Source: a virus
DNA: 21,204 nt
Reading direction: 5' to 3' (one strand)
Virus record (IMG/VR): IMGVR_UViG_3300045970_000604
Span: 1-21,204 of that record
Made by a program: the position numbers and the translations under genes. The notes under the pieces are model-generated. The model made no database searches, was not told the origin of the DNA, and worked only from the letters and a program-made list of their open reading frames with translations. This document shows positions 5,396 through 13,493 of this stretch, one piece after another; the first letter of the stretch is position 1; every line of letters begins with the position of its first letter.

Positions 5396-6825
5396 TAGAT
5401 CATTTGGGTAATGGAATAGACACTTCTAGGTTTACCTTCATTGGGGACAGTTTGAATGGTAGCGGGGGATTTGCCAATGGTGGCAATCTCGTTCAGTTTC
5501 CACGTGAATCTGATGCCAAGTTTCTTAAAAGAAAAGAATTGGCGTGGTACGTTAACCATTTAAAACCTGCTTGTTCACGTTTTGTTGGTTACTTATCCAA
5601 GAAGCCTCCAACTAGAGAAATATCGCACCCATTACTAGAAGCTTTTGCTGCTGATTGTGATTGGAAAGGTAATAGCCTTGATATTTTCATGGCTAATTTC
5701 CAAATTGAATGCAAGGCGCGGGGTTGTGGTTTGCTTCTAGTAGAAATGCCAAGCTTTCAACCTGCAAACCTAGAACAACAATTAGTACAGAGGTTCTTTC
5801 CCTACCTTGTAAATTTACCTGTTGAGTCTATCCGCAGGTATGCCCTAAATCCCATGGGGTTACTAGACGTTATTGAAATTAGTACAACCATGATGGTTGA
5901 TGAAAAGCTACAGCAAGTAATACGTGGTTGGGATGCTGATAGTTGGTGGGTAGTTCTCAATGGTGCAATTATAGAAGGTGGTGACCACGGTTTAGGGCAA
6001 TGCCCTGTACTTGTATTCAGTGAGGGTGACACATTCCCGTATGTAGGTGACTTTAGCCAGATTGCAGACATTGGCAAACGCCTTTACAACATGCATAGTG
6101 AGTTAGACGAATTAGCCCGTAGTCAGGCTTTCTCTATTCTCACGTATCAAATTCCAGTAGAACAACTAGGGCAAGTTGATCCTTCTGCATTGGCAGAGGC
6201 TGTTGGTACAAACAACATGCTTATCTACTCAGGACAGAATAAGCCTGATTTCTCTACACCTGAAACAGGCCCAACGGATTTCTATTTAAAGGCTATAGAA
6301 GCCTTAGAAGCCAATATTAAGGATATTGCCTTAACCATTGACTTAGGAAAGACCACAGGTAGTGGCCCTGAGTCTGGTATAGCTTTAACTATTCGTTTCC
6401 AAGGTTTGAATGCTGCTCTATCTTCATTTGCTAGAAAGTTTGAAGATTTAGAAAGGCGTATGTTTGATGTAGCGTCTAAGTGGTTAGGTGTTCAGAACAC
6501 TACCAAAATATCTTACCCAAAGAGCTTTGAGTTATCAGACCTTACAACAGAACTGAATACGCTAACGTCATACACTGCGGCTAATTTCCCTGTTGAGATT
6601 ATAAAAGCTAAGCAAAAGCAGATTGTATCTTTAGACTTTAGCAACTTAGAAGGTGAAGATTTACAACCCTTGTTAGATGCTATTGATGCTCAAGATGCAG
6701 AAACCCCGTTAATTGAATCGCGCCTTGCAGTGCTAGAAGCAGCTAATCAACCTGTAGATATGCAACCTCCTAATGTAGCAAGTAATGACACGGCTATGCC
6801 AATGAACATGAATGGGGGTGCATGA
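5392..6825 (+). CDS. Portal protein
   Basis: A 477-residue protein that forms the dodecameric ring through which DNA enters and leaves the head. The N-terminal part contains KELAWYVNHLKPACSRFVGY, a typical portal region in which a chain is tested for position in the ring. Next come SKKPP and a clip/wing region with W-rich strands (VIRGWDADSWWVVLNG). The stem-like stretch includes SELDELARSQAFSILT, and the C-terminal half is helical (ALEANIKDIALTIDL and later). The length and segment order fit portal proteins of the DUF4055-like group. The identity is also supported by its neighbours, since no other gene in the cluster could be portal. Its start overlaps a mini-ORF, and its stop overlaps the next ATG. 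Confidence 0.9.
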   Translation: MIDHLGNGIDTSRFTFIGDSLNGSGGFANGGNLVQFPRESDAKFLKRKELAWYVNHLKPACSRFVGYLSKKPPTREISHPLLEAFAADCDWKGNSLDIFMANFQIECKARGCGLLLVEMPSFQPANLEQQLVQRFFPYLVNLPVESIRRYALNPMGLLDVIEISTTMMVDEKLQQVIRGWDADSWWVVLNGAIIEGGDHGLGQCPVLVFSEGDTFPYVGDFSQIADIGKRLYNMHSELDELARSQAFSILTYQIPVEQLGQVDPSALAEAVGTNNMLIYSGQNKPDFSTPETGPTDFYLKAIEALEANIKDIALTIDLGKTTGSGPESGIALTIRFQGLNAALSSFARKFEDLERRMFDVASKWLGVQNTTKISYPKSFELSDLTTELNTLTSYTAANFPVEIIKAKQKQIVSLDFSNLEGEDLQPLLDAIDAQDAETPLIESRLAVLEAANQPVDMQPPNVASNDTAMPMNMNGGA

Positions 6826-7349
6826 TGGTAGCGGCTGTAATAGACCTAAGCATTGAACAAGTTAAGAACTATTTAGCAGAGTACTTTGATTTAAACGCTA
6901 AAGGTGAATTCATTTGGAAAAAGTCCCCTTCAGCAAGGGTTGTTGTAGGTAACGTTGCGGGGGTTATGAGAAGGGGTTATAGGGTATTGACTATTAGAGG
7001 CAAGAAGTATCCTGCACACAGATTAGTGTGGTTGGCACATAACGGGAGCTATCCGCTTTCTTTTATAGATCACTGCAACGGTATTAAGGACGATAACCGT
7101 ATTGAAAATCTACGGGATGTTTCTAACGCAGTGAATATGCAAAATCGTCAAGGTAGGGCGAATAGTAATACAACCTCTGGTGTTCTTGGGGTTTATTGGG
7201 GTAAGAACGTCAATAAGTGGATTGCAACCATCAAGGTTAATTACAAGAAGATTCATTTAGGGTGCTTCAAGCTTTTGGAACATGCTGTAGAAGCCCGTAA
7301 AGCTGCTGAAAATAAGTATTTCAGCTTACCTTTAGTTGTGGGGGTTTGA
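6822..7349 (+). CDS. HNH endonuclease with C-terminal AP2 domain
   Basis: A 175-residue protein with an N-terminal HNH_3-type nuclease. The histidine-arginine pair AHRLVW lies at residues 65-70, the second strand FIDHCNG at 81-87, and the final DDNRIENLR with asparagine at 90-98. A DNA-binding AP2 domain follows at about 119-167, with GVLGVYWGKNVNKW and a helix HAVEARKAAENKYF. This domain order is typical of phage homing endonucleases. The start overlaps the portal stop (ATGA) and is preceded by GGGGG at 6814-6818, so it is coupled to portal translation. It differs in family from the other two endonucleases in this window, so it arrived independently. The nuclease residues look intact. Confidence 0.92.
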   Translation: MMVAAVIDLSIEQVKNYLAEYFDLNAKGEFIWKKSPSARVVVGNVAGVMRRGYRVLTIRGKKYPAHRLVWLAHNGSYPLSFIDHCNGIKDDNRIENLRDVSNAVNMQNRQGRANSNTTSGVLGVYWGKNVNKWIATIKVNYKKIHLGCFKLLEHAVEARKAAENKYFSLPLVVGV

Positions 7350-7350
7350 T

Positions 7351-7719
7351 ATGGCAGCGGCAATGATTAATTTGGAGTTGGAAGCGGGCGCAACCTTTAC
7401 CCATGAATTTCAATGGATGCAACAAGACGGTACTACCCCTGTAGATTTAACGGGGGTAACTGCTCGTAGTCAATGGCGTACTTCAATAGATGACCTAACA
7501 GTACAGGAGGAATTAACCACTGAGAACGGTAAGATTTATATAACTCCTTTACTTGGAAAGGTGGTGATCCATCTAACTGCACTCCAAACAAGTGCTTTAG
7601 CTTTAACGTCATTTGTCTATGATATTGAGTTAGTGTATCCAGTAAATCTAGCGGGGGAAGTTGTTGTTTATCGTTTTGTAAAAGGTAAGGTTAAGGTAAG
7701 CAAAGAGGTAACTAGATAA
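7351..7719 (+). CDS. Small beta-rich fibre-associated protein (Ig-like or BppU-N-like)
   Basis: A 122-residue protein starting at ATG 7351, chosen because GTGGGGG lies six bases upstream, whereas the in-frame GTG at 7336 lies inside the preceding gene. Its strands follow a familiar phage pattern: GATFTHEFQW, then a DGTTPVDLTG turn, ARSQWR, and near the end SFVYDIELVYP and VKGKVKVS. Such proteins sit just before collagen-like fibre genes in many phages and resemble the N-terminal domain of baseplate upper proteins. The exact role is unknown, and an adaptor joining fibre to particle is my inference. Its last base overlaps the next start (TAATG). Confidence 0.8.
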   Translation: MAAAMINLELEAGATFTHEFQWMQQDGTTPVDLTGVTARSQWRTSIDDLTVQEELTTENGKIYITPLLGKVVIHLTALQTSALALTSFVYDIELVYPVNLAGEVVVYRFVKGKVKVSKEVTR

Positions 7720-8813
7720 TGACTGATACCACAATCATTACCGTAGAAACACTTCCCCCGACTATTCTTGTTTCCAATTCAGGTACAGCAGGGGCAGATG
7801 GTAAATCTGCTTATCAAGTTGCCGTTACTAATGGCTTTACTGGTACAGAGTCTGAATGGTTATCATCTTTACACGGTGGGGCAAAAGGTGACAAGGGAGA
7901 CACAGGCGCAACAGGTGCTGACGGTGCACAAGGCATTCAAGGTATCCAAGGAATTAAGGGAGACAAAGGCGATAAGGGGGATACAGGAGCCACAGGAAGT
8001 GCAGGGGCTACAGGTTCCCAAGGAATACAAGGAATTCAGGGCGTAAAGGGTGATAAAGGCGATACAGGTAGTACAGGAGCTACAGGTAGTGCAGGTGCAG
8101 CAGGTACTAATGGTAAGTCTGCTTATGAATTAGCTGTATTAGCAGGATTCTCAGGTAATAACGCAGCATGGTTAGCTTCTCTTGTTGGTGCTACAGGAGC
8201 AACGGGGGCTACAGGTGCTGCGGGAACTAACGGTACAAATGGTGCAGCAGGAGCAACGGGGGCTACAGGAGCCAAGGGAGATAAAGGAGATACGGGAGAC
8301 TCTGCTTATCAAGCTGCTTTAACAAATGGTTTTGTAGGTAGTGAATCTGCATGGTTAGCAAGTCTTGTTGGTGCTACAGGTGCTACGGGAGCCACAGGCG
8401 CAACAGGTGCAACAGGCGCAGCAGGTAGTAACGGAACCAATGGTACGAATGGTTCAGCAGGTGCTGCTGCCACTATATCTATAGGCACTGTAACGTCATT
8501 AGCCGCAGGGTCTACCCCAACTATTAGCAATACAGGCAGTTCTAGTGCTGCTGTATTTGCTTTTGGTATTCCCGCAGGTGCAACGGGTGCAACGGGTGCA
8601 GCAGGTGCAACGGGTGCAACGGGTGCAGCAGGTGCAACGGGTGCAGCAGGATATTCAACCTTAGCAGGGGCCACAGATGTTGTTATTACTAGCCCTGCAA
8701 ACAATGACGTTCTTACGTATGAAACGTCTAGTTCCAAATGGAAAAACAAACCTGCTACAGGTGGTGGTGGTAGTGGGGGCTTTGAACAAACCTTTTTGAT
8801 GATGGGTGCTTAA
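7719..8813 (+). CDS. Collagen-like tail fibre protein
   Basis: A 364-residue protein dominated by Gly-X-Y triplets at about residues 52-130, 157-193, 218-250 and 285-311. They contain GDKGD, GATGATG and GIQGIQG runs that would form trimeric collagen-like rods. Three copies of a non-collagen block (SAYQVAVTNGFTGTESEWLSSL and relatives) lie at about 30-51, 134-155 and 195-216, each before a rod segment. These blocks are common before collagen rods in phages and may nucleate trimers. A beta-rich block (TISIGTVTSLAAGSTP) at about 252-286 separates the last two rods. The C-terminus ends in a glycine-rich linker and FEQTFLMMGA. A 27-bp perfect tandem repeat underlies residues 287-310. Host binding is likely shared with downstream genes. 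Confidence 0.92.
   Translation: MTDTTIITVETLPPTILVSNSGTAGADGKSAYQVAVTNGFTGTESEWLSSLHGGAKGDKGDTGATGADGAQGIQGIQGIKGDKGDKGDTGATGSAGATGSQGIQGIQGVKGDKGDTGSTGATGSAGAAGTNGKSAYELAVLAGFSGNNAAWLASLVGATGATGATGAAGTNGTNGAAGATGATGAKGDKGDTGDSAYQAALTNGFVGSESAWLASLVGATGATGATGATGATGAAGSNGTNGTNGSAGAAATISIGTVTSLAAGSTPTISNTGSSSAAVFAFGIPAGATGATGAAGATGATGAAGATGAAGYSTLAGATDVVITSPANNDVLTYETSSSKWKNKPATGGGGSGGFEQTFLMMGA
8577..8648 (+). repeat. 27-bp perfect tandem repeat inside the collagen-like gene
   Basis: The unit begins GGTGCAACGGGTGCAACGGG and ends TGCAGCA. It occurs perfectly at 8577-8603 and 8604-8630, followed by an 18-bp partial unit at 8631-8648. It encodes GATGATGAA. Elsewhere in the gene the same peptide uses varied codons, so this block looks like a recent expansion. 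Confidence 0.9.
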
Positions 8814-8814
8814 C

Positions 8815-9141
8815 ATGACTAATGCTTATAAGGTGCTTGGACAAAGCAACCCTGCTGCTACTACGCTAACTTCACTTTATACCGTGGGGGCTTCTACATC
8901 TGCTGTAGGTAGCACTCTCTGTATTTGTAACCAAGGGTTATCTACTACCTTTCGTGTTGCTGTACGTCCTGCGGGGGCTGCTATAGACCCCAAGCATTAC
9001 ATTGTGTATGACGCAACTATTGATGCTAATGATACGAAGTTTCTAACGATTGGAGCAACCTTAGCTACTACTGATGTTGTGTCTGTGTACGCAGGTACAG
9101 CTAACGTTGCATTCAATCTGTTTGGAACGGAGCTAACCTAA
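8815..9141 (+). CDS. Small jelly-roll-like fibre or receptor-binding accessory protein
   Basis: A 108-residue protein. Start 8815 is preferred to GTG 8806 because GATGGG lies at 8801-8806, eight bases upstream. It has a family-typical opening (AYKVLGQSNPAATTLTSLYT) and later RVAVRPAGA, KHYIVYD and VVSVYAGT, which suit short beta strands. Proteins of this pattern are common next to collagen-like fibres in phages and appear to be trimeric beta-sandwich tips or caps. I know no proved function. Its stop overlaps the next start by one base (TAATG), so four fibre genes form one coupled set. Confidence 0.8.
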   Translation: MTNAYKVLGQSNPAATTLTSLYTVGASTSAVGSTLCICNQGLSTTFRVAVRPAGAAIDPKHYIVYDATIDANDTKFLTIGATLATTDVVSVYAGTANVAFNLFGTELT

Positions 9142-11693
9142 TGTCTTTCAATTCCGTTAAGGGGGTTGGGTTAGCAAGCAAGACATTAAAGGCTAATACT
9201 GCTTCTCCTACTACCTCATGGGTACGTGATAGCTCATGGATAGCATTACCTACGCTATTAACCTCTGACAACAAGTTTGTTGGGGTTCATAACGTCTATG
9301 CAGATGGTGGGAATTACTTAGCCTTATCTGCTGCGGGTAACTACACAGTAGATTGGGGTGATGGTACTGCTACTGAAAACATTGCTTCAGGTGTACAAGC
9401 CAATCACTTATACGATTACACAGCAGCAGGATTAAACAATTCTAATGCTCCTGTTATCTTGACAGACTCAGGTGATGTAATAGGGCGTACTGCCCATGGT
9501 AAGAACAATGGTGATGTAGTCAGGTTCTATAACATTGCTTCTACCACTGGCTTAACAGAAGGCTACGCTTACTACGTTATAAATGCGGCTGCTGATACCT
9601 TCCAAGTATCCTTAACGGTGGGGGGTTCTGCTGTAGCACTAACCACAAATGGTACAGCTACGTTACTACCTTACAAGCAAGCCTTAGTAACCGTAACCAT
9701 GCAAGGTGGGCAGACATTCACTAACCTGAACCTGCATCTAAAGCATACGGCTACAGGTCTTAATGCCTATACCTCTGGCTTTGTAGATATTGCTATAGCG
9801 GGGGCTTCTCTTACCACTTGTTATATAGCAGGACAAACTAACGGTACTACCCAAGTAATCAACTTTAATAATCTTGAAAGAGCAAATATCGTTGCGTCTG
9901 CTCTAACAAGTGTGGCTTGTGACTTCTACAAGTGCGTAAATTTACAAAACATTGTAGATATAGCTGTAAGCACTTCTAGCAACGTCAATTTCAATTTAAC
10001 ATTCAATGGTTGTTACAACCTAAAGAGCATACCTCTAATAAATACTATTAAGGTTACAAACTTCAATGGCACATTTACAGGATGCTATAGCTTAACCTCT
10101 ATACCGTTCTTAGACACTTCAGCAGCAACTGACATGTCTAGCATGTTTCAGAACTGCTTTAGCCTAAAGACTATACCGCTATTTAATACGAGTGCAGTTA
10201 CAGCAGCAACCTCTATGTTTTCTAGCTGCTACTCTCTTGTATCTATACCCCCGTTAAATCTAACGGCTTGTACAAACTATACGTCTATGTTTGCTTCTTG
10301 TAGAAGCCTTACTTCTATAAGCTTGATAAGCATGAATACAACGGGGTCTAGTATTAACTGTACTTCTATGTTTAATGGGTGTGCTGCTCTTATAACTATT
10401 CCACTACTGAATACTTCTAAAGTTACCAATGTATCCAGTATGTTTAGTGGGTGTTCTACACTTACATCTATACCATTGCTTAACACTTCATTAGTAACTA
10501 ACTTTTCTTCAATGTTTGCAAGTTGTTTTGAATTGGTAACTATTCCGCTATTAGATACCCATACGGGAACCAATTTTTCAATGATGTTTAGTGCGTGTTT
10601 TAGTCTTAAGGAAGTCCCTGCATTAAACACTTCAGCAGGTCTTACTTTTACTTCTATGTTCAATAGCTGTGTATCGTTAAAGACTATCCCACTGCTAGAT
10701 ACACATGCAGGTACAGCCTTTGATACGATGTTTCAAACGTGTTCAGCGTTAGAAACACTCCCACAATTAAATACAGGGGCGGGGCTTGCTTTTACAGCAA
10801 TGTTTGACTCTTGCTATAACCTGAAAGAAGTTCCTTTACTAGATACCCATTCTGGTACTAACTTTTCCTCAATGTTCATAACCTGCTTGGCACTTAAGAC
10901 GATACCACTATTAAATACAGCAGCAGGTACTAACTTTGCCAATATGTTTAATGGTGATATTAGTCTTAACTCAGTACCCGCACTAAATACAGCAGGGGGT
11001 ACAAGTAGTTCTAGCTTTACCAATCCGTTTTTTGGTTGCACTAGCCTAGCTTCTGCACCTTTGGCGGGAACTAAATACACCATTTCTTATGCTTCTCTAA
11101 AGCTAGGAAAGACTGCCCTTGAAAACATATTTACGGGGCTAGGTTTAGGAACAAGTCAGACCATTACTATATCTGGTAACTATGGGGCAGCTAATCCTGT
11201 AGCTATTACAGGCTGTAATGCAACAGGCCCAACTAAAGTAATTACTATGTCTAACACTACGGGCATTAACGTAGGTGACCAAGTAACAGGTACGGGTACG
11301 CCTATTACTACAGGTATTACAGCAGTAACTATAACTTCTACTACCTTTACACCACAAATAGGGGACTATGCTTTTTCTAATGGTGACATGATTTCATTTA
11401 TGACTTCTGCACCTACTGGATTATCAGTAGATAAAATATATTACGTAGTAAATGCGGGGCAGTACTCCCACGGATTATCATTAACATTGGGGGGAACTGC
11501 TTTAACGTGGACTGCTAGTGGTTCTACTTTTACTATTAGATGTATCTGTAAAGTAGTTTCTATAGTAACCAATACAAGCGTTACGTTAGACAGGTCTATA
11601 GGTAGCTATGCTGTAATTAGCAGTGGCACACTTACATTTAGAGCTTTAAATACATCACTAGCCCTATTAAAGGGTTGGACTTTAGTCGGTTAA
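9141..11693 (+). CDS. BspA-type leucine-rich-repeat fibre protein with PKD-like domain
   Basis: An 850-residue protein. A PKD-like fold lies at about residues 65-95 (GNYTVDWGDGT and HLYDYT), apparently continuing at KQALVTVTMQ after an inserted block at 97-176. From about residue 288 to 653 lie fifteen repeats of roughly 24 residues with the plan F-x-x-C-x-x-L-x-x-I-P-L-L-N-T-S-x-x-T-N-x-x-S-M. These are BspA/DUF285-type leucine-rich repeats. The fifth is longer by three residues. The C-terminal part (about 741-800) repeats the inserted block (NGD, TGL, YYVVNA, SLTLGG). No signal peptide is seen. Such repeats bind proteins or surface polymers in bacteria and eukaryotes. Here a receptor-binding or adhesion role on the virion is likely, because it follows three fibre genes. 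Confidence 0.88.
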   Translation: MSFNSVKGVGLASKTLKANTASPTTSWVRDSSWIALPTLLTSDNKFVGVHNVYADGGNYLALSAAGNYTVDWGDGTATENIASGVQANHLYDYTAAGLNNSNAPVILTDSGDVIGRTAHGKNNGDVVRFYNIASTTGLTEGYAYYVINAAADTFQVSLTVGGSAVALTTNGTATLLPYKQALVTVTMQGGQTFTNLNLHLKHTATGLNAYTSGFVDIAIAGASLTTCYIAGQTNGTTQVINFNNLERANIVASALTSVACDFYKCVNLQNIVDIAVSTSSNVNFNLTFNGCYNLKSIPLINTIKVTNFNGTFTGCYSLTSIPFLDTSAATDMSSMFQNCFSLKTIPLFNTSAVTAATSMFSSCYSLVSIPPLNLTACTNYTSMFASCRSLTSISLISMNTTGSSINCTSMFNGCAALITIPLLNTSKVTNVSSMFSGCSTLTSIPLLNTSLVTNFSSMFASCFELVTIPLLDTHTGTNFSMMFSACFSLKEVPALNTSAGLTFTSMFNSCVSLKTIPLLDTHAGTAFDTMFQTCSALETLPQLNTGAGLAFTAMFDSCYNLKEVPLLDTHSGTNFSSMFITCLALKTIPLLNTAAGTNFANMFNGDISLNSVPALNTAGGTSSSSFTNPFFGCTSLASAPLAGTKYTISYASLKLGKTALENIFTGLGLGTSQTITISGNYGAANPVAITGCNATGPTKVITMSNTTGINVGDQVTGTGTPITTGITAVTITSTTFTPQIGDYAFSNGDMISFMTSAPTGLSVDKIYYVVNAGQYSHGLSLTLGGTALTWTASGSTFTIRCICKVVSIVTNTSVTLDRSIGSYAVISSGTLTFRALNTSLALLKGWTLVG
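10002..11100 (+). repeat. Fifteen 72-bp leucine-rich-repeat units
   Basis: The units of about 72 bp encode the F-x-x-C...IPLLNTS...SM repeats of the 850-residue protein. They are diverged at DNA level (unlike the collagen tandem), so this is an old array. One unit at about 10290-10370 is nine bases longer. Confidence 0.8.
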
Positions 11694-11716
11694 TAGCTTA
11701 TATTTAAGGAACCATT

Positions 11717-11890
11717 ATGTTCTATAAGTTTGATACTGAATTATTAAGCGGGGAAGTAGTAGAAGGTAGTGGGTTCTCTTTGAATGAAGATTCTAGGCAT
11801 GAGTATGAGCTACCTATAGATGGTTGGCATTACTTTACTTCTGAATCTGAAGCTAAGTCTTTCTTTGGTATTGTTGATACAACGTCCTAA
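11717..11890 (+). CDS. 57-aa unknown phage protein
   Basis: ATG 11717 follows AAGGA at 11706-11710 with a six-base gap. The product begins MFYKFDTELLSGEVVEG and contains YELPIDGWHYFTSESEAK before FFGIVDTTS. The W-H-Y-F and E-A-K-x-F-F pattern resembles small single-domain phage proteins found next to fibre genes, but I know no function. It could be a fibre assembly chaperone, by position only. Like the 58-residue protein at 1099, it ends in DTTS, because both reading frames run into the shared leader motif. Confidence 0.75.
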   Translation: MFYKFDTELLSGEVVEGSGFSLNEDSRHEYELPIDGWHYFTSESEAKSFFGIVDTTS

Positions 11891-11911
11891 CTTGCAAGTA
11901 ATAGCACCATG
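11879..11911 (+). promoter_or_regulatory. SD-less shared leader motif, copy 2 (tail-completion gene)
   Basis: ACAACGTCCTAAC (11879-11891), then TTGCAAGTAATAGCACC, then ATG 11909. It matches the leaders of the small terminase and the tail chaperone at the same relative positions. No Shine-Dalgarno sequence is present. Confidence 0.6.
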
Positions 11912-12361
11912 ATAGAAATTGAAATAGCGGGGCAAGATCAACTAAACAACAGACTACAAGCACTGTCTGAAGCAAAGTTCTTTGACCATTTCTTAGCAGA
12001 TGTTGCCCAAAATGCTTTTGACCAAGTAGAAGCAGGGGTAGGCAAGCACTCTAAGACAGGAATGTTAGAAAAGGCACTTGGTTCAGGTGCAGAAAAGATT
12101 GGTGATAGAGAGTATCAAGTACGGGTAGATGGGCAGGTAGCACCTTACGGGGTGTTTGTACATTGGGGGCATCGTGCTTTTAGGATGTATCCAGATAAAC
12201 GCAAAGCCCTTAGATGGGTATCAGGCAACTCCTTCGTATTCGCTAAATGGGTTGATATTCCCGCATATGCAGGTGATCCATTTATGGTAGATGCAGTAAC
12301 AAATGTAATGCGGGATTTTGATTCACTCGTTTCTAAGCACCTTAAGCTAGAGGAAAACTAA
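11909..12361 (+). CDS. HK97 gp10-like tail-completion protein
   Basis: A 150-residue protein. The N-terminal half is helical. A segment with KHSKTGMLEKAL at about 46-57 and the characteristic APYGVFVHWG at 78-87 is followed by KRKALRW and FVFAKWVDIPAYAGDPFM. This order is typical of gp10-like tail-completion or neck proteins, which join the head-tail connector to the tail. It starts without a Shine-Dalgarno site, after the shared leader. It is the first non-fibre structural gene after the fibre block, and the connector genes continue downstream. Length and motif content are normal for the family. Confidence 0.88.
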   Translation: MIEIEIAGQDQLNNRLQALSEAKFFDHFLADVAQNAFDQVEAGVGKHSKTGMLEKALGSGAEKIGDREYQVRVDGQVAPYGVFVHWGHRAFRMYPDKRKALRWVSGNSFVFAKWVDIPAYAGDPFMVDAVTNVMRDFDSLVSKHLKLEEN

Positions 12362-12362
12362 C

Positions 12363-12542
12363 ATGGCACTTGCGGTTATTCAAAAGGTAGAAATTGGATA
12401 CAACAAGTATAAATATAAGTGCTTAGCCTCTACTAAAGATCGTGTGTGGGTTTCAAAGTTGTTTGATAAGGAAGAAGAAGCAATTGAAGCAGCAAGAGAA
12501 TACGAAAGTAAAGCTAGTAGAACGGATCAGTTTAAGGTATAA
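12363..12542 (+). CDS. 59-aa AP2-like DNA-binding protein
   Basis: ATG 12363 follows the previous stop by one base. The product has strands around YKYKCLASTKDRVWVSKLF and then a helix EEEAIEAAREYESK, the sheet-plus-helix order of AP2-type DNA-binding domains, and resembles the AP2 domain of the endonuclease at 6822. It has no nuclease part. It sits directly before another endonuclease gene, so it may be a relic or an accessory of one. The -10 box of the next gene overlaps its stop codon. The AP2 assignment rests on pattern only, because the typical tryptophan and glycines are incompletely kept. Confidence 0.65.
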   Translation: MALAVIQKVEIGYNKYKYKCLASTKDRVWVSKLFDKEEEAIEAAREYESKASRTDQFKV

Positions 12543-12543
12543 T
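12538..12543 (+). promoter_or_regulatory. -10 box TATAAT before the third endonuclease gene
   Basis: A perfect TATAAT overlaps the stop codon of the AP2-like gene and lies 24 bases before the endonuclease ATG 12568. The first endonuclease gene has its box at the same distance. The -35 is poor. Confidence 0.5.
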
Positions 12544-12567
12544 AGGCTCCTTTAAATGGGGGTTATT

Positions 12568-13182
12568 ATGGGCAAGTCAGTAGATTTAACAGGGTACAAG
12601 TACGGTAGTAATGAGGTTATCTCAAGATATACAGGTGATAAAGAAGGGGATGGACACTTAAGGTACTTAGTAAGATGCTCTTGCGGTTATGAAAGGCTAC
12701 TAAGGTCAAACATAATCAAAAGAGGCAAATCTACTCATTGTATGTACTGCCACAATAGAAAACCGCGTAAGCATGGGTTGTCAAAGACTAAGATTATGGG
12801 AGTATGGAACACAATGTTATCAAGGTGCTTTAACTCAAATCATAAAAACTATGATACCTATGGTGGTGCGGGTATTACAGTTTGTGATGAGTGGAAAAAA
12901 CCTGCTAGTTTTTTTGAATGGGCATTAGCCAATGGTTATCAGGAAGGGTTGCAGATAGATAGATTTCCTAATAGGCATGGTAACTACGAGCCTTCTAACT
13001 GTAGATGGGTTACTTGTACTGAGAATGCTAGAAATAAAGATTGTGTAACACCTATTGAAACCGTTAAGCAGATCAAATCTTTAAAAGGAATAATGTCTGC
13101 TGCTAAGTGTGCGAAACAGTTTAGTGTATCTAGTGGGGTTGTGTATCACATTTGGCGTAATGAAACTTTTAAGGAGATTTGA
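12568..13182 (+). CDS. HNH-type homing endonuclease-like protein with zinc ribbon and C-terminal HTH
   Basis: A 204-residue protein. Start 12568 (preceded by GGGGG at 12558-12562) is favoured over ATG 12556, since it aligns with the first endonuclease (MGKSVDLTG versus MGKFIDLTG). A zinc ribbon has C37-x-C39-G and C58-x2-C61. The nuclease-family block includes KHGLSKTKIMGVWNTMLSRC, then YDTYGGAGITVCDEW and GLQIDRFPN with YEPSNCRW. Unlike its relative, it has a C-terminal helix-turn-helix (IKSLKGIMSAAKCAKQFSVS, residues 169-188, continuing to HIW) typical of homing enzymes that contact a target half-site. It interrupts the tail-completion and connector genes. The following gene has its own AAGGAG overlapping the end. 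Confidence 0.88.
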   Translation: MGKSVDLTGYKYGSNEVISRYTGDKEGDGHLRYLVRCSCGYERLLRSNIIKRGKSTHCMYCHNRKPRKHGLSKTKIMGVWNTMLSRCFNSNHKNYDTYGGAGITVCDEWKKPASFFEWALANGYQEGLQIDRFPNRHGNYEPSNCRWVTCTENARNKDCVTPIETVKQIKSLKGIMSAAKCAKQFSVSSGVVYHIWRNETFKEI

Positions 13183-13185
13183 AAA

Positions 13186-13491
13186 ATGCTCAGTTACACC
13201 TATACAGACCCCTTGCTTAAAGGCTTGGTATCTCAGAACAATGAAGATGTTGCTGTAGCCGATGTAGCAGCATTCAATGCCAACTTCACAGATAACGATT
13301 TGGCGGGGATTATTCCTTATCGTGCTTATGTCTTAGCCTGTATAGATAATGTGAAAGATGCACAGGATATGTTTGCTACGAAGAAGAAATTCTATGAAAA
13401 GGAATTTGATTCTGCTGTAGCACTAGCACGTAGTAGGGATAAGACAGGTGTAGCCAAGTCCATTTTCAGTATTAGCATTGAAAGGGCGTAA
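13186..13491 (+). CDS. Putative head-tail connector protein
   Basis: A 101-residue protein with AAGGAG at 13170-13175 as ribosome-binding site. The opening SYTYTDPLLKGLVSQN and the later IPYRAYVLACIDN and KKKFYEKEFDSAVALARSR give a largely helical protein. Proteins of this pattern are usual between the portal or capsid genes and the tail genes and are often annotated as connectors or head completion proteins. That assignment comes from position and not from a motif that I can prove. It is separated from the tail-terminator-like gene by a 59-residue zinc-ribbon gene. Confidence 0.7.
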   Translation: MLSYTYTDPLLKGLVSQNNEDVAVADVAAFNANFTDNDLAGIIPYRAYVLACIDNVKDAQDMFATKKKFYEKEFDSAVALARSRDKTGVAKSIFSISIERA

Positions 13492-13493
13492 TC

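Noticed and set aside
8309-8749. Minus-strand proline/alanine-rich frame of 146 residues
   Set aside because: It is the antisense of the collagen-like GATG repeats, which leave both strands open.
10277-11083. Two minus-strand frames with repeated residues
   Set aside because: They are shadows of the leucine-rich-repeat gene on the plus strand.
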